Positions 55,278-64,000 of a stretch of 64,000 bases of DNA are shown here, piece after piece. The translations under genes were made by a program, and so were the position numbers. The stretch spans positions 140,984 to 204,983 of the forward strand of contig JAYKXP010000093.1 of NCBI GenBank assembly GCA_037176845.1. The letters run 5' to 3'. Source of the stretch: Paramarasmius palmivorus. Its lineage: Eukaryota > Basidiomycota > Agaricomycetes > Agaricales > Marasmiaceae. Each line of letters starts with the position of its first letter. Position 1 is the stretch's first letter. Under the pieces are notes generated by a model. That model searched no databases. It had not been told where the DNA came from and worked only from the letters and a program-made list of their open reading frames with translations.

Positions 55278-56697
55278 ATGGGATCTTTCTCGCTTCCTCC
55301 CAGTCTCACGTATCCCGCTACATTCGTTTCTATCACATTCGCTAGTATCTTCCTCATATTGTGAGTAACCATATATGATTCTTGTCTGCGACTACTCAAT
55401 CGAATACTTCTGGTATAGGATACCTATTTTCATGTATTTGGATAATTCAATGACTGGTCTGGCGGGGAGAGGCCAAGATGAATCACAAGACCACCGCGGG
55501 GACTGGAGCAAACTTGTCGTCTCCGTACCCTCTACTGGAACCGTTAATGTACCAGCTAGTGCTTCTTGGAAATACCCTCCTTTCTCTGGGAAAAACCTAG
55601 ACTGGCTCAGAATTGTCCTCGTAAAAGACGAACCCTCCATCAAAGAGCGATCCAGCAAAATTCAGACGACGTTTACCAGGGGGCAGACTGAGGGAAATTT
55701 TTCATTCATTGCAACGGAAGCAGGGTAGAAGTGCCAAACTTGAATGTTGGGGTAGCATGACTAATACCAGAATAGGACCTACCACTTGGAAGCTGGAGGG
55801 TGAATTTTATTGCGCTTTACTTTCCAAATCCGTCATGGGCTAACAGAGATGTCTAGCAATCACCGGCGCATTCCCATAGGTGAGCGTATTGCTGTAACGG
55901 AAGCAAGGTTGGCGATTCATTAGGGGCATATTCACTCGGAAACTCATTTCATCCTTCACAAACAGTCCAACCACCACGAGATCAAGTTCCACCGTCAGCA
56001 CTTCATCGGCTGATCCCCGATCAACAGCTTCAGCCTCAATACCGGTGGAGACATCATTGGGTTCGACCCAATCAGAACGTCCTACCTCAGAGTCGGGTGA
56101 TATCTATCATTAAATGCAACGTATGCTGATGATTACTTTGCAGGACTCATCCCCCATACTCGATTGTGACCTCGATAGTGACAACCACCACTTCCATAAC
56201 GCCATCAATCACTCCTCCCGCTGAAGTGAAGGCACCCAGTGTTATTGGCCCTATCTTAGGATCAATTCTCGGTATTCTCGTTTTTACAATTGCCGCAATT
56301 CTCCTCTACTTTCGATGTCGTCGAAGCTCTGCACATGCCGTCCATAGCAACGTGAAGGTGGTTCCGAGGCCCTGGTGGGCATCCTCGCGTTACAAATTCG
56401 GGATAAAATCGCACTCTCGAAGCAATATACAATCGGCAGATGATATCCCAGAGACTAGTACCATTGCCCCATCCGATTCTATCTCGCAAGTATGGGCGAA
56501 AAAAAGGAGATCGGAGAAACATCGACCACTGCGAGAATCGTCGGACTTGGCCACTGTCGCTGAGAAGTCGAATGAGCAAAAAGGTAGAGAAACAGGGAAT
56601 CTGGAGCATTCACGAGGGAGGTAAGTGTGTAAGCCATCGATTCCAGCCCTCGCGCTACTTACTGATGTTCATTCCTTCTTGAAGCACGGACGACTAG
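55278..56697 (+). CDS. A16: receptor-like membrane protein related to A14/A15, different tail
   Basis: Exons 55278-55360, 55419-55724, 55776-55799, 55857-55907, 55966-56096, 56179-56620 and 56685-56697 join in frame to 349 residues. The leader is FVSITFASIFLILIPIFM. The ectodomain has SVPSTGTVNVPASASW and ends FSFIATEAG at a GTAGAA donor. The micro-exon is TYHLEAGG, the next exon RRIPIGERIAVTEAR. A Ser/Thr stalk precedes the helix VIGPILGSILGILVFTIAAI, then FRCRR. The cytoplasmic part (about 110 residues) is basic and has neither T1 helix nor PPxY, ending in STDD. It lies in opposite orientation to A14/A15 and is the most intact member of this subfamily. Confidence 0.7.
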
Positions 56698-57262
56698 TTG
56701 GATGTAGATATTCTGGGACCAGATTCCACGTCGGTATTGTCGTGTGCATCTCAGTTTTTCGGAACCGAACTACCGTAATAAACATCATAATAATATTAAT
56801 CACACTAAGACACTAAGTACCTTGAATGCCTTCGGCAATCACTGGCGGGTGTGAGATGTACCTTCGCCTCCGACCATCACCATAATCATCTATGCTTCCA
56901 AGATACGATGAACTTCCGGAGCTAGATTCACGTACTGAGAAGCACTGTGGATGGTTGTTTCATGATGACGAAGGCAATATCGTCATTTCTCAATCAAGTT
57001 TTCCCGTTGTTCTTCTCTCGAATCCAGCTCTCAGTCGATCGACACTTGAGAAGCCGATCAGTATGACAGATATCTTTGCTCTGGACAGTCTTCCTTTGCC
57101 GAGTCTTATTCTTGAGAAAACAGGAACATCTCCATCATGATGATCTCGAAGTTGCATGTCGCGATGAAGGATGGAGATTGCGTGGATGTTGGGACTGAGG
57201 TGCGTTCAAGTGGAATCTCCCCTCTCATCCATTTATCTAGTTCTCTGTTGGGGGTGCTACTC

Positions 57263-58915
57263 ATGTTCTGCTCCACCTATCGTGAGACTGGCTCCCATAT
57301 ACGCTCTTTTTCAATATTCCCACTGTAAGTATTCTAATGTGGACCAGCAAGCAAGATATTCAACATTGTTCACAGCATTTTATTTACTGTGCTGTTCCCC
57401 TTTGCCACGGGACTCAGAATCATCTCTACCTCCTCTGCCCCAGCAATCATTTCGTGTAGCTTCACTCCATTTCGTTTCGTCCGAGAGGCAGGGGATCCGG
57501 ACTCATTCGGAATTCTTGCAATGAATATAGACAATCAACTAAAGGATCATGGACAGCCGGTACCAATAGATTTTGGTGAGGACGAAGGAGAGTTTGAAAT
57601 TCAATTTCCTAAAGCGGGGTGAGTAGTTCTCGGATCTTGACGTCTATACATCCCTTACACGAGGCTTTAGTCAATATCTTCTCAAAGGAATAGCAGAACA
57701 AACGTACGTTTAGCGCTTATAAGACTAGCTACCTTGAGCTGAATATTCCATAGGCTCTCCAACGGCCAACAATTCACGGCACTTACAACAGGGGCCCAAT
57801 TCAGCGTTGCATCAGGCGGTACTCTTTGTGACTACGACCAGTTCAAAGGCTCAGGCAATCCTTCCCAGAGCGAGACAACCTCAAGTCCATCAACTCAAGG
57901 GTCAACTTCTAGGTACGTAGCCTACTCCAATCAGGTGTTATCAACTCATAGAAAAGAAAGCACTGTAATCAGGACCTTCACTGTATCACCCCCAAGCGGG
58001 ACGACAAGATCGAGGTATGGTTCATCTTTCTAACTCTGAGGTACCATCTCATACGCGTCTGTAGGACTATCAGTACCACCCCTTCGACGTAGGGACGCTA
58101 TTCGAGTTGGGAGTATTGAATATTGAACATTATCAGTCAAATTTCTACAGGGTCCGAGGGTACGATAAATATCCCAGGGACGTTAGCAAGCACCTCAAGT
58201 CAGGAACTCTCGACGACATCTTCGAGTCCGACACACAGCTCTTCGGCAGATGAAACAACATTGACAAATACGTGGGTCCTGTGTATGCAGTGTCCCTATG
58301 ACGACTGATGATCATTCTACTTTTCCAATACCAGTATCACAATGCCATCATCAAGGTAGAGCTGATTTTGATCCCTGGCCAATAACAGTGGTATCTAAGG
58401 AGTTATCAGTCCCCAGTCCAGCTCAACATCTCACACAACAACGACAGTGCCGGGAAATGCACATACGACCACCTCATCGACCAGCGAATCAGCCACACCC
58501 ACTCCTCCGTGAGTAGACCCAATTTTCATGCGAGTTTCACGCCGATTATTCATTTCCGGAAAGAGTTACTTCCCCTTCCAACCAAGACGCTGAGCGTAAC
58601 CAGCGGAACGGCATGATCTTAGGCATTATCGGAGGTATATTTGTGTTTATACTCCTCCTCATGGCCTACTTCCGCCGTCAGCGCCTCGAATCATCCAGAA
58701 GAGTGGAGCTATGGCGGGAACATCTATTTGGAGAGCGCCGGGAACCACTTCCAGTTCGCCCTAGACCCTCATGGAGACCATTGAATCTCAATAACCTATT
58801 CGCTGGTGCCCGTGAGGATAGGTCATCTGCGAGTACGAATACAGGTAGTCGCTGGGTTGAAACTCGGCGAAATTCACCGTTGATATTTAGACCTGAGCGT
58901 ATTATAGCAGTATAG
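57263..58915 (+). CDS. A17: receptor-like membrane protein with many small stalk exons
   Basis: Ten exons (57263-57324, 57376-57618, 57671-57703, 57754-57912, 57973-58014, 58065-58088, 58137-58271, 58335-58355, 58422-58508, 58564-58915) join in one frame, all phase 2, to 385 residues. The leader is FSIFPLILFTVLFPFATG. The ectodomain ends IQFPKAG, followed by the micro-exon QYLLKGIAEQ. The stalk is built from five small Ser/Thr exons of 21-135 nt, such as TFTVSPPSGTTRSR. The helix is ILGIIGGIFVFILLLMAYF, then RRQR. The tail (about 75 residues) is Arg-rich (RPRPSWRPLNLNNLF) with no T1 or T2 motif. The structure rests on splice signals and phase only. Confidence 0.6.
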
Positions 58916-59170
58916 AATAGGAGAAATAGTGGTTAGCTTGAATATGAGTATCTCCCCGAGGAGAGTACGTGAATAGTGAGCGGATAGACATTGAGACGGA
59001 GCAATCCCAACCCAGTGAGTAAGATGCATGAGGATCACAATGCATAAGACTGAGAGTAGGTACGGTTCGCTAAAAAGCCTGTAAGCTACGTGTAAAGACC
59101 GATAAATTCTCTCCGTCTAGTCGCGTACCCCTACTAAAAATGCTGTCCTACCCTAGGGTGCTCGATCAAT

Positions 59171-59826
59171 TTATTGTCTCCCAATGTTCTTGTCGGCCAA
59201 CACCCTGCCAGCGTCACTATGCCGTCGTTCACGGTCTCTGCCGCGCGGCTTTGTAAATACTGCTCGTGGCTCTGAAGGAACCTTGCTTTGAGATATCTGT
59301 CCTTGAGAGGCACAGTTGATGGGAGTCTGGAGAAGGCGACGTCGGTATAGAATACATCCGAGGATGATTATAAATGCAAATAGGAGAGTAATCCCGACTA
59401 TAATACCAGCAATTTGACCTCCTCGCAGAGTTGCTGGATCTTCTTCGTGTGGAGATACGGAGCTTGAAATGTCTGGAATGCGTGTCAGTGTTGAGGATGA
59501 AGAAGACAGTGGCACTTATACTCGACTGATCACATTCCATGAAGGTGGCGTCTACTGATGAGATGTAATCCCGTGTCCATGCGCTGAGGAGGTAAGTGAA
59601 AACGACGCTCGTCTGTCTTATGATCAGACGTACAAGAACCTAACGTAAATTTTAGTTCAGCTCTGCTCGTACCCCTAAGCAAGACGCACCAAGCTCCGTT
59701 ATCCCAAAAAACCCGAGAGTAAAAGGCATTAAAAAGCCTGATATTTGCTGAACATGCACGGTCTTGTACTGGAATCGATAATCTAAGTGCGATGAACCGT
59801 CGTTTTGGACAATAGCAATCCAACAA
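59171..59826 (-). CDS. A18: partial membrane-protein gene, minus strand
   Basis: The last exon (about 59515-59171) codes a Ser/Thr stalk (PLSSSSSTLTRIP), a helix QIAGIIVGITLLFAFIIILGC, then YRRR and a basic tail ending KNIGRQ. Upstream, the frame 59826-59530 contains SRVFWDNGAWCVLLRG, which resembles the micro-exon end (AFWDDG) fused to the AWLG exon without the intron. The connection between the two is unclear, and no signal exon was found. It may be a degraded array member. Confidence 0.4.
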
Positions 59827-60711
59827 GGACTTACGAGCGATTAAGGATTGGTTTGCAGCTGGCTAAAAATCGCTCATATGTTTCCTTTGCTTGATAATCA
59901 ATGTAGGCTTGTAGACTGTAGAATAACAGCAAACCCTAATACTTACGAGCGTCAAATCCAATCCTGGCATCCCCTACTCCTTTCTGGCATCTGTAAGATT
60001 CGTTAGCCAATGTTTCCTTTCATAAATGATACGGCCTACGATAAACATAACATGCTTAATGAGAACGATATGCTGTTGCAGCAGCATTCCTCTGTACACC
60101 CGTGAGTTTCCTCGCTGCCTTGTAAGTCAAAGGATGATTACCTCTACTAGGACGGCACATGTCAGCTGGAACGTTTTTGGGAAATTCATCGACATTATCT
60201 GCAGATCGAATCAGTATTTCCCCTCCGTGACAAGTCATCCAATCTCACAGGTTGGATCACATAATTGATTCAGTCGTTCGTATGTCCGACCTGCATAATT
60301 AGCATTCGTACTCTTCGCCAGAAACGTAGGAACCTTACTTACAGGGACTCTCCCCGGTTTTATCCACGTACCAATTCAAGCCTGGGTCTGAGCATGCTGT
60401 ATAGGAAACCTGTGTCATGGAAGGAAGAATGTCAAGAATTCCAGACACGTTCGCCACTGGCCAATATATAGCACGAATGATAGCCACGATCAATATTCAA
60501 AATGTATTCAAACTGATGCGTTGGAAGCATGCGGTGTGACTAATGATTCCGGGATGACGGATTCTTGAAGCTTTGATGGTATCACGACATGTTCATTGTA
60601 AGGTTCTCTATTTATTTTACACTAGGGATTACCTTGTCCGCGATATCTGTCACTTCAATCGGCACCGCATACCTATGCATCATAGTGTTTTTGCATACTA
60701 GGGCTATACTA
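59827..60711. other. Intergenic, no supported gene
   Basis: Short overlapping frames only. Donor-like GTAAGT sites at several places on the minus strand may be remnants of upstream exons of A18. Confidence 0.4.
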
Positions 60712-60990
60712 TCAACGAGGTTGCCACTGCCGCGTCAGAAAGAAGGCGCACCTTATCGCGTTGATGAAACTACCTCGTCGAACTGAGGATGTTTCAGGAA
60801 GTGAGTTGTCGTGTTTTTGAGTTTTGAGAGGCTGGAAACTCCTTGATCTGTTAAACACCACAACTCGACTCATCATTGAGTACGAGCGGAATCGAGCTCT
60901 CACTCGACGTTGGTATAATGCCGTGCAAAGGAAGACCACCAGTGTGAGAAAAGCGGCGGTTGCGACAATGACAATTGTACAAGGGACCAA
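60712..60990 (-). pseudogene. A19: orphan membrane/tail exon
   Basis: The minus-strand frame codes PCTIVIVATAAFLTLVVFLC, a typical helix, followed by YQRRVRARFR and about 50 mostly polar, basic residues. The frame continues upstream into the end of A20 without an ATG. It has no stalk or ectodomain of its own, so it looks like a leftover membrane/tail cassette. Confidence 0.4.
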
Positions 60991-61037
60991 ACATGCCGAG
61001 AAATTTTTCCATGAAAGAGTATGTACATCCGTAAACT

Positions 61038-61556
61038 CTATGAGATCGCCGTCTCATAGTCTGGCGGAACATCGATTATATTGCTACTCCCAGACTCTGA
61101 TGGTGGCGGAGGTGGATATCGTGGTCTCCATCCACTATCCTCGTGTCGACGAAACCTTGGCTGTCTAGGGGGTAATGTGTCTGGAGGAACTTCCTCATCG
61201 TGACGTTCTACGCGTTGCGTGTTGCCCCGGGCTGAGTTGTCCATCTGAGGCTGGCTTTCACGCTGACGCTGCGATAGATTTGTGCAGAAGTGCATGATGG
61301 TGAGGAATCGAGCGATAATATGCAAGGTGGTGCTATCGTTTCCGAGGCGATTTGAATGACGTCTATGGTAGTATACATAAAGTGGTATGACCACTATAAT
61401 GAGGAAGATTGCTCCAATAGTGACGACGACGATTACAAGTATGGGTGGTTCTTCTGATGGTATGGGCATAGTGGAAGGCGTTGGTGATGGGATTTTCTTG
61501 ATGTGGACCCTGTTTGAAGAGGTGTGGATTGTATGCCCCTCTCGGTCGTTGCTATA
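61038..61556 (-). CDS. A20: membrane protein exon with T2 (PPxY) tail; 5' part uncertain
   Basis: The minus-strand frame from an acceptor near 61557 codes a Ser/Thr/Pro segment (PSPTPSTMPIPSEEPP), a helix ILVIVVVTIGAIFLIIVVIP, then YYHRRH. The tail has FRRHEDSGWRPRYPPPPPSE and ends NIIDVPPDYETAIS. The PPDY is the eighth PPxY in the window. Upstream on the minus strand, a hydrophobic leader (SVATLVILPLAVVLYSLRF, about 61885-61825) followed by GTAAGT probably starts the gene, but no in-frame ATG or clear joining exon was found. Confidence 0.5.
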   Translation of the reverse strand, partial: YSNDREGHTIHTSSNRVHIKKIPSPTPSTMPIPSEEPPILVIVVVTIGAIFLIIVVIPLYVYYHRRHSNRLGNDSTTLHIIARFLTIMHFCTNLSQRQRESQPQMDNSARGNTQRVERHDEEVPPDTLPPRQPRFRRHEDSGWRPRYPPPPPSESGSSNIIDVPPDYETAIS

Positions 61557-61889
61557 CTTGTGAAATGGTTACCGTAGGAATATAATCAAAAATGGGAGGA
61601 CCATACCTCGGACCAACGATTCAATTACAGTATGAATTATGTCCACTTGTTTGATTATTGACCTGAAATCACGAAAAAAAATTCGAGAATCAAAAAGCCA
61701 TGATCACTAGCAGAACGTGTAACCACTAACTCATCTGGTAGTGTAGCTATCAGAGAATATGAACTGATGGGATTATGATTAGCCGAGTAGCAAAGTCTTC
61801 TCATTTGACATACTTACCGCAAAAGCGAAGCGAATAGAGGACAACGGCGAGAGGAAGTATTACGAGGGTGGCGACGGAACTAATTGGGG

Positions 61890-62864
61890 CGTTTACTAGT
61901 CTTGACCAACCATCGACTTAAAGATACAAGGGTTGGATGCGGCAGTGTTAATAACGGAAGGAACAAAAGTTCACCGGATAACCTAACCCATAAATACTTT
62001 TACCATGACAACCTCATCACACTGATCATATCCCTCAGTTTGATTTATCCACAGCTTGTTTTTCCGACATTCATTAGTGAAGCTGCTAGCGGGGCGAGAT
62101 AAGCACGTATCGAAAGTACCTTAATCACTGCAACATTCCAAGCTCGCAAAGACGAGAAAGTAGAGATCGAGCTCTAGGGAAGCTATGGGGGCTACCTTAA
62201 GGCGTCCCATCCAATCATCGCCATCATCATCTCGTCTCAACTCCGACGGTGATTCAGCGGTGGAAATCGCACTACGGTTTATCCTTTGAGCTGGTATGGC
62301 TCGGCGGTCGTGACATTATTGACTTACAAAGATATGATTACTGTGTCCTGGAAGTATTCAGATAGTAGGGTTGTTGAGCGTCGAAGCCAGTGGCCGTCCT
62401 GATGAGGGCAATCAATGGCGATTTTCTGTGTGTAAGCAACGTCTTTGATTATCTTGTTTGTTGGTGAACAAGAGTTTTATGGACACTTCCAGTCATGGCC
62501 ATTGAAGGTATTGATCAAGCGGATCCAGAGATGGTCAGAGCCAGGGACGCGATGGGGACAAGTAAGGCTTTGTCCCGGAAACGGGATTCGGAAATTTCAA
62601 GAACGAAACGTGATCAAATCAAGAAACAACCCTTGCCCAAGCTCACATCAATGAAATTTCTTTTCCTCGACGACCATCGCCGTTGCTCCCCTTGTAGATC
62701 ATGGGTTGTGTAGCAATGGCTTATGGAAAAGTCACATCGGAGCTAGCGCGTTCCCCTGGTACACCGCACTTATGCCTGGCTAAGAATAGCCTCCACTGTT
62801 AGATTGAACTAGGGCCAGTCTTCGTTACGGTCCAGTTTCGTAACACTCCCCAAAAACTACCATT
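61890..62864. other. Intergenic, no supported gene
   Basis: The frames at 61884-62102 and 62495-62713 lack recognisable features. Nothing else is seen. Confidence 0.4.
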
Positions 62865-63600
62865 CTAAGTCTGAGAATTATTAATGAAATCCGCGAACTG
62901 CGAAAACGTGATAATATCATCCGTGGCACCCGTATAATCCACGATTGCTTTCCACCAGATATCAATTACCTCGGATTGAGCGCTGCCGATTAATTAGCAT
63001 TTTCATTAAAAGGGGGAAGAAAAGAAAGGAAAACATACTCTGGCCAAACATCTGTCCCGAGTTCATCCAAAATTCCATAGATGTAGTCAATATAATGCTG
63101 CCTCGTCGCAGTACATCTTGGTGGAGCAGTGTTGCAGTTTGCAAGCCTGTACCAGATCTACGCATACCATTAGCTTGCTTCTTCACCTAATAAAGCAGTG
63201 GATCGAAAGCTCACCTCAGGGTTAAAGAACGTATCGGCATTGCCATCCTTGAGACACTGCGCGATCCCCACAGTTTTAGTCGTACCCTGGCACGTACCAG
63301 TAGCGATACATGGGTGGGTGTACCATACACGACCTACACCGGATGATTGGACAAAGTCAAAGCAAGCATCGGCCTATGGTGGCGGATAGAGGTGTTACTT
63401 GGATGGTTTGTAGAGATGGAAAGGAAACACACCAAAACTTTACAAGCCGGACTATAGTGCCCATGATACACTCCGATATCGGCGTTCCATGCTTCGCATT
63501 GCTGTGGTGTCGGAGCGTCTCTTTTCGTATTGTTTAAGGGGTTAGCTTGAGTAGAGACGATGACGCCAAGAGCGAGTGAGATTGTCGTCAGGAACTTCAT
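62865..63600 (-). CDS. Small secreted protein, four exons
   Basis: Exons 63600-63439, 63373-63215, 63157-63039 and 62982-62865 join in frame to 185 residues. The N-terminus MKFLTTISLALGVIVSTQAN is a standard signal peptide, followed by NTKR, a Kex2-type processing site at residues 26-27. The mature part has cysteines at CEAW, SPACK, DACFDF, HPCIATGTC, QCLKDG, LANC and PRCTA, most able to form disulfides. I do not recognise the family. The first donor is the unusual GTTTTG; the other introns are canonical. It stands apart from the receptor array and looks fully intact. Confidence 0.8.
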
Positions 63601-63638
63601 GATGCAGCTTGGGCACTAGTTAAGCGTTTTTGACGCGA

Positions 63639-63646
63639 TATTTATA
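63639..63646 (-). promoter_or_regulatory. TATA box of the secreted-protein gene
   Basis: TATAAATA on the minus strand, about 40 nt before the start codon at 63600. Confidence 0.6.
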
Positions 63647-63649
63647 CTA

Positions 63650-64000
63650 ACCCAACAAGACGCGGGGAAAACATGCCGCGATGTATATCAGAGTATGAGG
63701 TTCTCTGATCGATGTGGCCCTGGCATTGACCGTGGTTCTCGCCTGTTCTAGCTGTACACAAAGCACGAATATACTTGGCGATATCAATCCTTGGCGTTTT
63801 ATTCCAATCTAACTCTCACATCCCGGCGTACTCAGCATGAGGGGCTGATAGCATTTTCAGTTGTTAGTTTACACGCGGCAAGACAAAGCCTTAACTAACA
63901 CTGTTGAGATTCTTGATGGACCTAAAAAAACACACGCCGATTAGCTGTAGAAGAATTCAAAACGCCGACGATAACCCCACTTGCTCCATCTCGACAAGGT
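63650..64000. other. Upstream flank of the secreted-protein gene
   Basis: No gene or recognisable element was seen up to the window end. Confidence 0.4.

Overview
The window looks like nuclear DNA of a mushroom-forming basidiomycete (Agaricomycotina). Genes carry many short introns of about 50-60 nt with GTGAGT/GTAAGT/GTGCGT donors. There is an F-box protein of the kind abundant in Agaricomycetes, a Kex2-type small secreted protein, Helitron ends and a pogo-type transposase. I cannot name the species. All exon structures were built by eye from splice signals and frame continuity. They were not confirmed by transcripts or database searches.

The dominant content is an expanded, partly decaying array of single-pass membrane proteins that look like type I receptors. 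I label them A0-A20; the labels are local, not gene symbols. A typical member has a very short first exon coding half a signal peptide, an ectodomain exon (a Q-L-x-I-x-W-H-like strand, then two cysteines 3-5 residues apart), a micro-exon coding Y-x-L-x-A-x3-D-G, a short exon with W-L-G-x-F, and a long last exon with a Ser/Thr stalk, a Gly-rich transmembrane helix, an Arg-rich stop-transfer and a cytoplasmic tail. In the core family every intron is phase 2. Two tails recur. T1 is a coiled-coil-like tail ending near EGDWAxEMSDEKP. T2 ends in HxDSGWRP followed by a C-terminal PPxY motif. Near-identical ectodomains occur with different tails (A7/A8, A12/A13), one unrelated ectodomain carries T2 (A10), and orphan tail fragments lie near intact genes.

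Layout. 1-5.5 kb: two decayed minus-strand copies of a Ser/Thr membrane protein gene (A0, A0'). 6.1-11.4 kb: A1, A2 and truncated A3. 13.8-16.4 kb: an F-box gene and a broken F-box copy. 17.2-21.6 kb: tandem duplicates A4 and A5. 22.1-28.6 kb: A6, A7, A8. 29.8 kb: orphan T2 tail. 30.35-32.1 kb: an LTR-like insertion. 32.5-37.6 kb: a receptor pseudogene (A9) split by two abutting Helitron-like elements, the first carrying a pogo-type transposon. 39.0-45.5 kb: A10, A11, A12. 45.7-46.9 kb: A13, an inverted copy facing A12. 46.7-54.1 kb: a roughly 3.3-4.1 kb tandem duplication carrying A14 and A15 on the minus strand. 55.3-61.6 kb: A16 and A17, then minus-strand membrane/tail exons A18-A20. 62.9-63.6 kb: a complete four-exon secreted-protein gene.

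The genes share a promoter block (TAGACGCTC plus a TATA box) and an upstream ACCGGGAGATGATC element, so most members are probably regulated together. The pattern of tandem and inverted duplication, symmetric exons, tail exchange and pseudogenes resembles fast-evolving recognition families. A role in non-self or environmental sensing is inference only.
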